DNA of 64,000 nucleotides from Agromyces sp. H17E-10 (GTDB taxonomy: Bacteria > Actinomycetota > Actinomycetes > Actinomycetales > Microbacteriaceae), in the NCBI RefSeq assembly GCF_022919715.1, contig NZ_CP095042.1, positions 2,480,001-2,544,000 of the forward strand. The letters are read 5' to 3'. The notes beneath the pieces were generated by a model, which did no database searches, was not told the DNA's origin, and saw only the letters and a program-made list of their open reading frames with translations. Made by a program: the position numbers and the translations under genes. Numbering within the stretch: the first letter of the stretch is position 1; every line of letters starts with the position of its first letter. This document shows positions 26,698 through 36,156 of the stretch, piece after piece.

Positions 26698-26728
26698 GCC
26701 CTTCGGCCCGCTGCAGCGGCGCGTCGGA

Positions 26729-28669
26729 TCAGATGAGCCCGGACCGGCGGCCCCACGCGACGGCCTCGCCGCGACCGCGTACGCCGAGGCGGCGGTAGAT
26801 GTTCGAGGTGTGGTGCATCGTCGTCTTCGGTGCGACGACGAGCCGCTCGGAGATCTCCTTGTTGCTCATGCCGGCGGCGAGCAGCATGAGGATCTCGAGC
26901 TGTCGAGGGGTGAGCACGCTCTGCTCGGGGGGCTGCGGATTCGCCGTCGCGTCGGTGAAGTCCAGGGACTCCTTCGCGATGCGCGCCCAGCTCCACGCCG
27001 CTCCTTCGCCGCAGGCGCGGTCGAACGCCTCGTCGCCGAGCGCGGCGCGCACCTGTTCGATGGTGGCGTCGTAGAGGGCGCGGTTGGCACCGATGATCGC
27101 GCGACGTACGAGCTCGGCGTGGTCGGCGATCGCCCCGTGCAGCCGGGCGGCGAGGTGCGGTTCGCCGCTCGCGGCCGCGATGACGACCGTCGTCATGACG
27201 CCGATGCCGAGGCCCGCGGGCAGCCCGATCTCCACGGCGGCGCGCATCCCCGCGGCGGTGGTCCGCGCAGCCGTCGCCGGATCGTGCTCGAGGAGGCACT
27301 GCGCCGCGACGCCGTAGGCGGGGCCGAGCAGCGATCGACGGCGCGGCAACCGGTCGACGAGGAGCGCGATGTCCTGCACGGAGGGCCGGATCGCCGGGAC
27401 GTGCGCGGTGCCGGCCGGCAGCTGATGGAACATGAGCGCCGACTGGACGGCCGGCAGCAGCAGGTCGTGGCGCCGCGCAACGCTGTACGCGCGAGCGGCG
27501 AGCCGCCCCGCCTCGTCGTAGCGGCCCTCGACGTGGGCGATCATCGCGGCGAGAAGCTCGAAGTGGGCGAGTGCGATCGGACGACCGTTTCGAGTTGCGA
27601 GCGCGATCGCCTGCTCGGCGTGCCCGCGGGCCTGGTCGAAATGCCCGATCGTCCTCGCCGAGCCGACCGACTGCGACAGGCATTCGAGGCTGACGTCGAC
27701 ATCGCCCAGCTCGGTCGCGGCATCGACGAGGGCGCGCAGGGCGTCGGCGATCGCGTCGGCGTCGGTTCCGGGATCGACGGCCTCGAAGCGGCGACGCAGG
27801 CGATACGCCTCGAGGAGCAGCAGCAGTCGCGCGGGAACGCCTGTGGCGCCGATCGCGTCCCAGTCCATGCCCGCGACCACCTGATCGAGCAGTCCGCCGT
27901 CGGCGTTGAGACCGCCGTACTCGGCACCGTGCATCGACAGGGCGAGCGCCAACTCGCCCGCGCCCGTCGCCGAGTCGGCCACGGCCGCCGCACCGGCGTC
28001 GTCGCCCGCGAGTCGCCAGGCGGCCGCCCGGAGATCGCGCTCACGACGCGCGAGGACCGCGTGCCAGTGCTCGGCGGACGCGTCGTCGGCGAGACCGATC
28101 GCGAGGGCGGAGGTCGCATCGCGAGCGCAGGCGCGCAGCGCGCCGAGATGCGCCGCGCCGACGCCGGCACCGCGTTCCTCGAGCAGCTCGCGGTGCGGTC
28201 GGCGCAGGCGGAAGAGGGTCTCGGGCGCCGCCCGGTCGACGTCGACGAGGTCACGATCGACGAGTGCCGGGAGGTCGCCGATGAAATCGGCGGGGACGGC
28301 GTCGGAGAGCTCGGCGAGCGTGCACCAGTCGACGAAGCCGGCCAGGCGCTCGGCGAGGCCGAGCTCGGTCTCGCTCAGGTCGGCGAGCGCGTCGGCGACG
28401 CTGGCGTGGACGGTTGAGCGGCCGGGAGCTCGCCCGCGCACGTCGAGCACCTCGGCCATCGGGCGGTCGCGCAGGGCGCTGATGAGGTCGGGCAGCGACA
28501 GTGCGACCGTGCGGTGGGCGGCGAGCTCGATCGCGGGAGGCCAGCACTCGAGCAGCTCGCACAGCGTGGCGATGTCGGCGGCGTCGGCCTCGGCGTCGAA
28601 CGCGCGACCGCTCGCGGTCGCAGTCGTGACGAAGAGCGTCGCCGCGGCGTCGCCGGTCAGTCGAGGCAT
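26729..28669 (-). CDS. LuxR-family regulator with truncated ATPase region
   Basis: A 646-residue regulator. The C-terminal LuxR helix-turn-helix is clear (LTPRQLEILMLLAAGMSNKEI, about residues 580-640) and the middle is TPR-like helices. The first ~65 residues (ADIATLCELLECWPPAIELAA, SLPDLISAL) match the end of the NB-ARC-type ATPase module (usually ICRRLDGLPLAIELAA), but there is no Walker A or B before it, and the divergent gene begins only 76 bases upstream, leaving no room for it. It therefore cannot use ATP as its relatives do. TATCTT at 28694-28689 is a plausible -10. Start at ATG 28669; a GTG at 28678 is possible. The divergent 1277-residue secreted protein is its likely target. Confidence 0.82.
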   Translation of the reverse strand: MPRLTGDAAATLFVTTATASGRAFDAEADAADIATLCELLECWPPAIELAAHRTVALSLPDLISALRDRPMAEVLDVRGRAPGRSTVHASVADALADLSETELGLAERLAGFVDWCTLAELSDAVPADFIGDLPALVDRDLVDVDRAAPETLFRLRRPHRELLEERGAGVGAAHLGALRACARDATSALAIGLADDASAEHWHAVLARRERDLRAAAWRLAGDDAGAAAVADSATGAGELALALSMHGAEYGGLNADGGLLDQVVAGMDWDAIGATGVPARLLLLLEAYRLRRRFEAVDPGTDADAIADALRALVDAATELGDVDVSLECLSQSVGSARTIGHFDQARGHAEQAIALATRNGRPIALAHFELLAAMIAHVEGRYDEAGRLAARAYSVARRHDLLLPAVQSALMFHQLPAGTAHVPAIRPSVQDIALLVDRLPRRRSLLGPAYGVAAQCLLEHDPATAARTTAAGMRAAVEIGLPAGLGIGVMTTVVIAAASGEPHLAARLHGAIADHAELVRRAIIGANRALYDATIEQVRAALGDEAFDRACGEGAAWSWARIAKESLDFTDATANPQPPEQSVLTPRQLEILMLLAAGMSNKEISERLVVAPKTTMHHTSNIYRRLGVRGRGEAVAWGRRSGLI

Positions 28670-28744
28670 CCTCAGCACCCCCGAACCAAAGATAGGGCAA
28701 ACGCCCGATTGCCGGACAGCGGATCGGAGCAGTTGCGTTGGGTC

Positions 28745-31700
28745 ATGAATGCCAAGCGTCGTCTTCTCGCGATCGTCGCGGCGGTCGCCCTTCTCGCCGG
28801 CGTCGGCCTCGCGCCCGCCTCGATCGCGTCGGCGATGCCGCCGCAGGCCAGTGACCTGGTGCCGCCGATCATCGCCAACACCGAGAGCGGCATCCTGCGC
28901 GACCTGCCGACGAAGTACTACCAGGCCGTCGAGGACTTCGAGAACCAGGCGATCCGGGACGTGCTCGACACCCACTCGCTGCCCGACGGCGACGCGAACG
29001 CGGTGCGCGCGTGGGCGCGCGACGCCGTGCGTTCGCAGGAGTTCATGAACCTGCTGGGCATCATCTCGAAGCCCGCCGCCGAGCGGACGGCGGGCGAGGC
29101 GCTCGTCTACGAGTGGTTCCAAGGGGTCTACCAGCAGCAGCTCGTCGATCAGGCGCAGGCTGCGCTCGACCAGTACCTCGAGTGGTCGGGCCTCACGCTC
29201 GAGACGATCTCGCTCGATCCCGTCCCGCGTCTGCCCGACGGCGGCGGGTACTGCGACTTCCACCCGCCGAAAGCACTCGAGGAGGGCACCGGCGAGTTCG
29301 GCGGCGTCTACGACCCGAGCCTGCTGCCGCAGTGCCAGGACTCGACCGGCACCACGGTGGCCTGCCAGCTCGGGCCCACCGGATGCCCCGTGCCGTGGCC
29401 GACGGTCGAGCAGTTCGAGCAATGGGGGCGCTACCTCTCGCAGGAGGACCTGTGGGAGGACCCGGTGTTCCCGAACCTCGCGCTGGAGTCGTCGGTCGGC
29501 GTCGGTCTCGCCGCCGGCATGGTGGCGACCGGAGCGATCACGGCGGCAGCGCGAGCGTACATGGCGGCGACCGAGAGCTCGACCAACCTGTTCGCCAAGG
29601 TGTTCCCGTACGCCGGCCGAGCAGGTCTCAAGGCGACCACGGAAGGGCTCAAGCAGGCGCCCAAGTTCGCGACGACGGCGGCTCGCGCCTCTGCGGGCGT
29701 GGTCCGCGCCGGCGGGGTGGCGTTCGTCGTCGGCACGATCATCACCGCCCTGATCACGATCGCGCTCGAGTCGTACACGATCTACGAGCACCAGCAGATC
29801 CCGATCACGCTCAAGAAGTCGCTCGCCGACGCGAAGGCGACCCCGCCCGACCTCGCCGCCCTGGCAGCGAAGGAGTCCGGCGTCGGTGCGCTGCTCACGA
29901 CGTTCCTCTCCACCACGCGGATCGACGTCGACGTCGACTGCCAGCTCGAGAACGACTGGAACCCCTACTCGGCGTTCCCGTGCGCGAACGCCCCGGCCCC
30001 GGCGGTCCCCGTCGCGACCGACGCGAGTTTCTGGGTGTCGAGCGAGGTCGACGGTGTGACCTCGGGCGACTTCGCCGACGCGATCTACACGGTGAACCCC
30101 CTCGACTCGCAGGACGCGTTCACGCTCAACGAGCAGTCGAGGGCTTCGGGGAACGGCTGGTTCGTCGTGACGAAGTACGACGGCAGCCTCCCCGAGAACG
30201 TCGACGCGCCGACGACGGCAGGAGCGACGCTGCAGACCCTCCGGCTCTACTACCGCGACTGGGAGGGCGCGGGCAAGGTCGCCGAGCGGGTCGTGGTCGA
30301 CGACCGGCCGATGTTCGCGATCTCCTCGCTCGACAGCGCGGACGTCGGCGGGTGCACGACCGCCCCGGCCACCGGAGGGACCCCCCTCTGCCTGACCGAC
30401 ACGCTTCGGTACGTGCAGCCCGACGGCGCGAAGGTCTCGGCGCGCATCGTCGCAGCGGGTGCCGCGGGGCCGAAGGTGAGCGCGGTCGTGCCGGCACGGG
30501 TGGTCGCCGGCGAGCTGTTCGCCCTGTCCGCCACGGCCGAGGCGACCTTCGGCACCCCGCCCTTCACCTACCGGTGGATCGTCGCCGGCGGTCAGCACAT
30601 CGGACCCGCGGTGTCGGCCTCTTCGCAATACGCGGGCAATGTGGAGGTCTACCTCGAGGTGGCCGACTCGCAGGGCAACACGACCGCCGAGACCTATCCC
30701 GTGCTCGCGGCGCAGAAGACGACCGTCACGGTGAAGACCTGGCCGGCGGGAGACGTGCCCTACGGCGGCACTCGGAAGGTGTGGGCGGCGATCAGCCCGC
30801 TCAAGGCGCAGGGCACGCAGTGCACCTGGAACCAGCAGACCGGTGAGCTGGGGTGCACCAGTCCCACCGGTGCGGTGCAGTTCTTCGTCGACGGGCGTCC
30901 CCTCGGCGACCCGGTGCAAGTCACACAGCAGTACCTCGAGCCGTGTTTCACGGGCGGCGGGTGCCCGTGGACGTGGGGCGACAATGTCGCCTACGCCCCG
31001 GCCATCGCGCTCCCGACGACCGGCATGGCGACGGGAAGCACCCACGAAGTGACGGCCGTGTACTACGGCGACGAGAAGTTCGTCGGCGCGACGAGCCAGA
31101 CGCTCGATCTCGCGATCGTGAAGGCGACGCCGGTCGTGACGCTGACCTCGGGGTCCACCTACCCCAGCCCCGACACGCCCGTGACGCTGACCGCGAAGGT
31201 GCAGGCGTCCGACGGCTCCCGAGGCGTGCCGACGGGCACGGTGCAGTTCCTCGAGGGGAACTCGCTCGCCCCGCTCGCGCCGCCCGTCACGGTCGACTCG
31301 GCCGGCAACGCAACCCTGACCGATGTCGAGCTGAAGTTCGTCAACTCGCTCGCCGTGCGGTACCTCGGCGACCAGAACTTCACTGAGGCCGTGAGCGGCG
31401 TGACGCCGATCCGCTTCCCCGTCGCGACGAGCGCGACCGTCGAGCCGGCGTCGAGCACCGTGCTCGCCGGGTCGCAGGTCGACCTGTCGATCACCCTGCT
31501 CGACGAGCTCGGCGAGCCCATCGCCGGCGCGCCCGCCACGGTGTCGCCGGGCGGGCACACCGCAACGACCGACGCCGAGGGCGTCGCGAGCGTCTCGGTC
31601 ACGAACGACGCGATCGGCGAGGTCACCTATGCGGTCTCCTCCGGGTCCGCCACCGGGCTGGGCTCGGCGACGGTGCTCTACGGCAGCGTGCCGGTGATCG

Positions 31701-32578
31701 ACGACGCGGATGCCACGGCCGAGGTCGGCGTGCCCTTCAGCCGCACGCTGAGTGCCGAGGGCGTACCCGCTCCCGCCGTCTCGGTCGGCGGGCTGCCCGA
31801 CGGCCTGTCGTTCGACGCCTCGACCGGCGAGGTGACCGGCACGCCGAGCGGGGCGGGCACGACCGAGACGCCGATGACGGCGACGAACGTGCTCGGCTCC
31901 GCGAACGCGACGTTCTCGGTCACCGTGCACCCGGCCGTGGCGATCACCACGACCGGGCTGCCCGACGGCACCGCGACGCTGCCGTACGACGCGCTCGCCG
32001 AGGCCGGCGGCGGGCTCGCCCCGTTCAGCTGGTCGGCCGACGGACTGCCCGACGGACTCGTGCTCGACGCGTCGACCGGCGCGATCACCGGCTCGACGAC
32101 GATGGAGGGCACGACCGAGGTCGTGCTGCACGTCACCGACGCGCTCGGGGGCACCGACTCGGTCGCGCTCGACCTCGTCCTCGCCCCGAAGCCGCGACCC
32201 GATCTCGAGGTCGGGCTCTCGGTCGGCCGCCTCGTCACCGGGCAGACGGCGCGGTACGCCGTCGCCGTGGAGAACGCGGGCAACGCCGTGGCCGAGGCGC
32301 CCGTCGTCGTCAGGACGACCCTCGACCCGGGGCTCCGGTTCATCGGCCTCGCGAGCGTCGGGTGGGGCTGCACGACCGCACGCCAGGTCGTGACCTGCAC
32401 CCGTCAGGTCGACCTCGCGGCCGGCTCGGTCGCAACGCTCGAGCTCGACGTACGAGTCGTCACGAGGCCCGGCTCGGTCACGACGGACGTCACCGCGGTG
32501 CCGGTCGTCGACGAGATCGACACCGTCGATAACCTGACCGCGCTCACCACGAGCGTCGTTTCGAAGTCGCGGCGGTGA
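28745..32578 (+). CDS. Large secreted multi-domain protein of unknown function with Ig-like and DUF11 domains
   Basis: A 1277-residue exported protein. A signal peptide (RRLLAIVAAVALLAGVGLAP, cleavage near ASA-MPP, ~34) leads into an unrecognised helical region (about 40-240), then hydrophobic segments VGVGLAAGMVATGAI (about 248) and GGVAFVVGTIITALI (about 322). From about 650 come beta-rich repeats: Big_3-like modules (about 655-890), one Ig-like module (897-975), two putative-Ig (He_PIG) modules with PDGLSFDASTGEVTG and PDGLVLDASTGAITG (about 980-1150), and a DUF11-like end (about 1151-1270). There is no LPxTG anchor and no C-terminal membrane helix. Internal hydrophobic helices in a secreted protein could be a membrane-inserting part. 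A toxin, adhesin or wall protein are all possible; no catalytic motif was recognised. Confidence 0.8.
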   Translation: MNAKRRLLAIVAAVALLAGVGLAPASIASAMPPQASDLVPPIIANTESGILRDLPTKYYQAVEDFENQAIRDVLDTHSLPDGDANAVRAWARDAVRSQEFMNLLGIISKPAAERTAGEALVYEWFQGVYQQQLVDQAQAALDQYLEWSGLTLETISLDPVPRLPDGGGYCDFHPPKALEEGTGEFGGVYDPSLLPQCQDSTGTTVACQLGPTGCPVPWPTVEQFEQWGRYLSQEDLWEDPVFPNLALESSVGVGLAAGMVATGAITAAARAYMAATESSTNLFAKVFPYAGRAGLKATTEGLKQAPKFATTAARASAGVVRAGGVAFVVGTIITALITIALESYTIYEHQQIPITLKKSLADAKATPPDLAALAAKESGVGALLTTFLSTTRIDVDVDCQLENDWNPYSAFPCANAPAPAVPVATDASFWVSSEVDGVTSGDFADAIYTVNPLDSQDAFTLNEQSRASGNGWFVVTKYDGSLPENVDAPTTAGATLQTLRLYYRDWEGAGKVAERVVVDDRPMFAISSLDSADVGGCTTAPATGGTPLCLTDTLRYVQPDGAKVSARIVAAGAAGPKVSAVVPARVVAGELFALSATAEATFGTPPFTYRWIVAGGQHIGPAVSASSQYAGNVEVYLEVADSQGNTTAETYPVLAAQKTTVTVKTWPAGDVPYGGTRKVWAAISPLKAQGTQCTWNQQTGELGCTSPTGAVQFFVDGRPLGDPVQVTQQYLEPCFTGGGCPWTWGDNVAYAPAIALPTTGMATGSTHEVTAVYYGDEKFVGATSQTLDLAIVKATPVVTLTSGSTYPSPDTPVTLTAKVQASDGSRGVPTGTVQFLEGNSLAPLAPPVTVDSAGNATLTDVELKFVNSLAVRYLGDQNFTEAVSGVTPIRFPVATSATVEPASSTVLAGSQVDLSITLLDELGEPIAGAPATVSPGGHTATTDAEGVASVSVTNDAIGEVTYAVSSGSATGLGSATVLYGSVPVIDDADATAEVGVPFSRTLSAEGVPAPAVSVGGLPDGLSFDASTGEVTGTPSGAGTTETPMTATNVLGSANATFSVTVHPAVAITTTGLPDGTATLPYDALAEAGGGLAPFSWSADGLPDGLVLDASTGAITGSTTMEGTTEVVLHVTDALGGTDSVALDLVLAPKPRPDLEVGLSVGRLVTGQTARYAVAVENAGNAVAEAPVVVRTTLDPGLRFIGLASVGWGCTTARQVVTCTRQVDLAAGSVATLELDVRVVTRPGSVTTDVTAVPVVDEIDTVDNLTALTTSVVSKSRR

Positions 32579-32661
32579 ACCGGCTCGCGAGTCGCCGGAA
32601 AGTGTCGGGAAATCGACGGGGAAGGACGCTTTTCGGCGACTCGGCGTGCGCTCGGCATCGG

Positions 32662-32667
32662 TAGCGT
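32662..32667 (+). promoter_or_regulatory. -10 box TAGCGT before the cupin gene
   Basis: TAGCGT ends 7 bases before the ATG at 32675, close to the leaderless geometry seen at hutG and mobA. No ribosome site is present. Confidence 0.5.
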
Positions 32668-32674
32668 GGCGGGT

Positions 32675-33103
32675 ATGACGGCTTACGAGGTACTCGAGAT
32701 CGGCGCGCTCGACGAGTGGCGCTCGCACTACGGCGGATTCCGCCCCGACAGCTCGCGCGACGGGCGCCGGGTCGTCGACCACGATCTCGAGATGCAGTAC
32801 ATCGGGCTCACCGCGAACGCGCTCGAGCCCGGCGAGGAGGCCGGCTACTGGCACACGCACGCGCGCATCGAGGAGCTCTATGTCTTCCTCTCGGGGCGCG
32901 GGCAGATGGGGCTCGACGACGAGGTCGTCGAGGTCGGCCCCGGCACGGCCGTGCGCGTCGGCCAGGACGTCGCCCGCACGTGGCGCTGCGCGCCCGACGG
33001 CACCGAGCAGCTGCGCTGGCTGTGCATCCGCGCCGGTGGCGCCGAGCTGCCGCACCTGCCCGACGACTCGCGGCGACTGCCCGAGAAGCCGATGCCGTGG
33101 TGA
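32675..33103 (+). CDS. Cupin-domain protein
   Basis: A 142-residue single-domain cupin. The first metal-binding motif is visible as GYWHTHARIEELYVFLSGRG (about residues 60-79), giving two His and one Glu; the second is degenerate (GPGTAVRVGQDVARTWRC), lacking the usual His-Pro. Small cupins of this sort bind a metal and act as isomerases, dioxygenases or sensors; the substrate is unknown. It stands between the large secreted protein gene and a convergent monooxygenase-domain gene whose end is 9 bases away, and looks monocistronic, probably with a leaderless transcript. Confidence 0.82.
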   Translation: MTAYEVLEIGALDEWRSHYGGFRPDSSRDGRRVVDHDLEMQYIGLTANALEPGEEAGYWHTHARIEELYVFLSGRGQMGLDDEVVEVGPGTAVRVGQDVARTWRCAPDGTEQLRWLCIRAGGAELPHLPDDSRRLPEKPMPW

Positions 33104-33112
33104 CCGGACGCG

Positions 33113-33715
33113 CTACTCGACCGACGGCTGCTTGTGCAGCCAGCGGTGCAGCATGCGCGTGACCCACGGCAGCACCCAGTAGGTCATGATCGGCGTGAGC
33201 ACGAGCGTCGTCGCGAGCACCCGCAGCCAGATCGGCAGCTCGCCGAAGCCGGGCACGGGTGCCACGAGGTACGAGAACGCGAGGTTCACGGGGAAGAACC
33301 CGAGCCAGATCGCGACGGCCTGCTTCCACCGCGGCGGGGCGAACGGCACGGATGCCTCGGGGTCGACGTGGCCCGTCGCATCCGTCGCGGGAATCGAGCC
33401 GGTGGCCGGGTCGTCGAACCAGCCCTCGATGCCGGTGCGGCGCTTCGAACGTTCGTTGCGCACGAAGCCCTCGCCCATCGAGAGCCACCATTCGCGTTCG
33501 GCCGACCGCTCCCAGGCGTCGAGCGTCTCCTCGCTCGCGAACCGGTAGAGCATGTGCCAGACCTGCGACGACTCGCCCGCGCGCACCCAGCCCGAGCCGA
33601 GGAAGCCCGGGTACTTGTTGGCGAGGTTGACGCCGGTCTGCACCCAGGCGGTCGCCTCCGAGATGCGCGACGGGTCGACCTCGCGCCGGATCGAGACGGT
33701 GATGGGTTCGGACAT
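33113..33715 (-). CDS. Antibiotic-biosynthesis-monooxygenase-domain membrane protein
   Basis: A 200-residue protein. The N-terminal ~100 residues fit the ABM ferredoxin-like fold (MSEPITVSIRREVDP, later VWHMLYRFASEETLDAWE), found in quinone-forming monooxygenases and haem-degrading enzymes. The C-terminal half has two hydrophobic helices (AVAIWLGFFPVNLAFSYLV and LATTLVLTPIMTYWVLP), so the domain is held at the cytoplasmic membrane. This ABM-plus-two-helix layout recurs in bacteria without a known reaction. It starts 17 bases after the stop of the LuxR-type regulator on the same strand and should be cotranscribed with it. Confidence 0.83.
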   Translation of the reverse strand: MSEPITVSIRREVDPSRISEATAWVQTGVNLANKYPGFLGSGWVRAGESSQVWHMLYRFASEETLDAWERSAEREWWLSMGEGFVRNERSKRRTGIEGWFDDPATGSIPATDATGHVDPEASVPFAPPRWKQAVAIWLGFFPVNLAFSYLVAPVPGFGELPIWLRVLATTLVLTPIMTYWVLPWVTRMLHRWLHKQPSVE

Positions 33716-33732
33716 GGCGGTACCTCTGGGCG

Positions 33733-35967
33733 TTACGGGGCTGGGGGGCCCGACGTGGCGCCCAGCAGGTCGAGCTCGAACGCGCGGTCGACGACCTCCG
33801 AGCGGGTCGTCGCGCCGAGCTTGCGGAAGATCGCGGCCATCTGCGTGCTGACCGTGTTCGGCGAGACGTAGAGGCGCTGCGCGATCTCGGCACGGGTGAG
33901 GTGCGTCTGCAGGTAGGGCAGGAGGCGCTGCTCGGCCGCGGTGAGGGCGATCGATCGGGCGCGCAGCTCGGCCGTCTGGGTGTGCTTCTGCAGCAGGTCG
34001 CGGGCGGCCGCGACGCGGTCGTCGAGGGCGCCGCGCGACAGGCCCGGCGGCAGCATCTCCTGGATCTCGTCGAGCAGCAGGCGAGCGGCGTCGGAGTCGC
34101 CGACGCGAAGCTGCGCCCGGACGAGGAGGAGACGGCTCGGAATGCCGAGGAGGGGCACCGCGCTGCCGCAGCGCTGCCGCTCGGACATGGCCTTCGCGAG
34201 GTACTGCGCGCCCGTCGTCCGGCGGCCCGCGTTGAACTCGACGCACGCGGCGGCGGCGTGCGCGTACGCGGCCATGACGTAGCCGTCGATGCCGCCCGTG
34301 CGGATCGTCTCGAGCGCCTTCTCGACGTGCGCCTCGGCCGACGCCCAGTCGCCGCGCTCGATGGCGAGCAGCGCGAACTCCGACTCGCCGATCACGACCG
34401 TCGCGGGGTTGCCGCGGGCATCGGCGAGGTGCATCGCCTCGGTGAGCACCTTCCGCCCGCGCTCCTCCTGTCCGGCGTGGAGGAGCGTCGAGCCGAGGAT
34501 CTGCAGGGCGGGGTCGCGCCAGGGGCTCTCGAGCGGCTCGACCTCGCCGGCGAACTCGGCGTCCGCGAGGGCGCGCTCGACGCCGCCCTGCATCATGATG
34601 GCCCGGATCATCGCCTTCGCCGACGCGACGTTCATGCCGGGGGCCTCGGCGTCGTCGGGCACGCTGCCGAGCAGGGTGCTCCACTTGCGCGCGTCGTCGT
34701 CCGTGCTCGAGAGCACGGCGAACCAGGTGATCACCACGACCGCCGACGCGTTCTTGAGCAGGTTGACGTCGCCGATCTCGCGGACCCATCGCCCGAGCGC
34801 CCCGCTCTGGCCCGACTCGTAGGCCTGCAGCGCCGCACCGGTCACGAGCATCGTGGCGGTCGTGAAGTCCCGCGCCGAGATCGCGTGCTCGATGGCGGCC
34901 GGCAGCTGGCCCCGCTCGGCGAACCACTGCGCCGCCCTGCGGTGCAGGGTGGGCACGGATGCGGCGAACTCGAGCTGCAGCTCGCCCTCCAGGTATTCGC
35001 GGAACAGCGGGTGCAGGCGGTAGGCGCGCTGCTCGCGATCGGCGGTGACGAAGAGCTGGCGGGCTTCGAGGTCGCGGAGGATCCGTGCCGAGTCGGTGCG
35101 CTCGAGCACCGCGTCGCAGAGGTCGGGGATGTGCGCGCCGAGGATCGAGCTCTCGAGCAGGAACCGACGGGTGTCCTCGGGGAGGTCGCGCATGCACTCC
35201 TGGTAGAGGTAGTCGGCGAGGACCGCCTGGTCGCTGAACTCCGAGAACGGCCGGTCCTTCGACAGGAGGGCGCACATGTGCAGCCCCGCCGCCCAGCCGT
35301 CGCACCGCTCGACCCAGTCGGCGAGCGTGTCGGGGGCGACGAGCGCGCCCGCCTCCTCGGCGATCTTCGCCGCGCCGTCGAGGTCGATCCGCAGCTCGGC
35401 AGCACCGATCTGCGCGGCCGACGCCGTCGCCCGCCCGCGGGCGAGTCGGGTGGGGTGGCGCCGGCTGGCCAGCACGACCTGCGACCCGGCCGGCACCCCG
35501 GCGAGGGCGATCTCGAGCACGTCGAGGCACCCGGCGTCGTCGAGCACGTGCACGTCGTCGACGAAGAGCACGAACGGCTGCTCGCAGCGCGACAGCGCGA
35601 GTGACAGCGCCGGTGCCATGCGACCGAGCACGCCGTCGTGCGTGGTCGCGATCTGCTTGAAGACCGAGTCCGTCTCCGATGCGAAGGGCGCGCACGCGTG
35701 CGCGAGCAGGCGCAGGACCGCGGCCGGGTCGTCGTCCTCCACGCGGAGCGTGAGCCAGCCGGTGGCGCGGTCCTCGGCCTCGCGCCATTCGGCGAGGAAC
35801 GACGACTTGCCGTACCCGGCCGGGGCGGTCACCGTGACGAGGCGCGATCCCTGTGCCCTGAGGGCGTCGACGAGCTCGGGCCGGCGGACGAACGCACCGT
35901 TGAACACCGGTGCGGTCGTCTTGCTCTCCAGGAGCAGCATCCCCAGATCATCGTCTGCGAGCAGCAT
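33733..35967 (-). CDS. MalT-type LuxR-family transcriptional regulator
   Basis: A 744-residue regulator. It has an intact ATPase module with Walker A VTAPAGYGKSSFLAEWR (about residue 46) and Walker B FVLFVDDVHVLDDAG (about 135), a helical TPR-like middle, and a C-terminal LuxR helix-turn-helix (LTAAEQRLLPYLQTHLTRAEI with SPNTVSTQMAAIFRKLGA, about 675-735). It is followed 17 bases later by the ABM-domain membrane protein gene, probably in one transcript. The start is uncertain: the ATG at 35967 is used because AGGTGG lies upstream; a GTG at 35979 and a downstream ATG (MLLLESKTT) are also possible. It ends with TAA, rare here. The inducer is unknown. Confidence 0.86.
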   Translation of the reverse strand: MLLADDDLGMLLLESKTTAPVFNGAFVRRPELVDALRAQGSRLVTVTAPAGYGKSSFLAEWREAEDRATGWLTLRVEDDDPAAVLRLLAHACAPFASETDSVFKQIATTHDGVLGRMAPALSLALSRCEQPFVLFVDDVHVLDDAGCLDVLEIALAGVPAGSQVVLASRRHPTRLARGRATASAAQIGAAELRIDLDGAAKIAEEAGALVAPDTLADWVERCDGWAAGLHMCALLSKDRPFSEFSDQAVLADYLYQECMRDLPEDTRRFLLESSILGAHIPDLCDAVLERTDSARILRDLEARQLFVTADREQRAYRLHPLFREYLEGELQLEFAASVPTLHRRAAQWFAERGQLPAAIEHAISARDFTTATMLVTGAALQAYESGQSGALGRWVREIGDVNLLKNASAVVVITWFAVLSSTDDDARKWSTLLGSVPDDAEAPGMNVASAKAMIRAIMMQGGVERALADAEFAGEVEPLESPWRDPALQILGSTLLHAGQEERGRKVLTEAMHLADARGNPATVVIGESEFALLAIERGDWASAEAHVEKALETIRTGGIDGYVMAAYAHAAAACVEFNAGRRTTGAQYLAKAMSERQRCGSAVPLLGIPSRLLLVRAQLRVGDSDAARLLLDEIQEMLPPGLSRGALDDRVAAARDLLQKHTQTAELRARSIALTAAEQRLLPYLQTHLTRAEIAQRLYVSPNTVSTQMAAIFRKLGATTRSEVVDRAFELDLLGATSGPPAP

Positions 35968-36144
35968 CCGAACCCCCACCTGTCATTCGTCGACACGGCC
36001 CGCCCCCGTCGTCGACGGCCCGGCCCCGTGATCCGCGGACGGCGGTGCGCAGCCGAGCCGGCGGAACGAGGGCGAGGGTCATCGTACCGGCAAAGGGCGA
36101 ACTGAACGTCGCGCAGCGTCTCACGGCGTCGAGTCGCCCGCCGG

Positions 36145-36150
36145 TAGCGT
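36145..36150 (+). promoter_or_regulatory. -10 box TAGCGT of a leaderless promoter
   Basis: TAGCGT occupies -12 to -7 relative to the GTG start at 36157, the same geometry as at hutG and mobA. The rest of 35968-36156 shows nothing further. Confidence 0.55.
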
Positions 36151-36156
36151 TGAGGC

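Noticed and set aside
26729..33055. A single minus-strand reading frame open for about 2100 codons, running antisense through the 1277-residue protein gene.
   Set aside because: It is open because the third positions of the opposite gene are almost all G or C, which removes stops. The upstream part reads as low-complexity Arg/Gly/Glu sequence with no domain; only the C-terminal 646 residues are a real LuxR-family protein.
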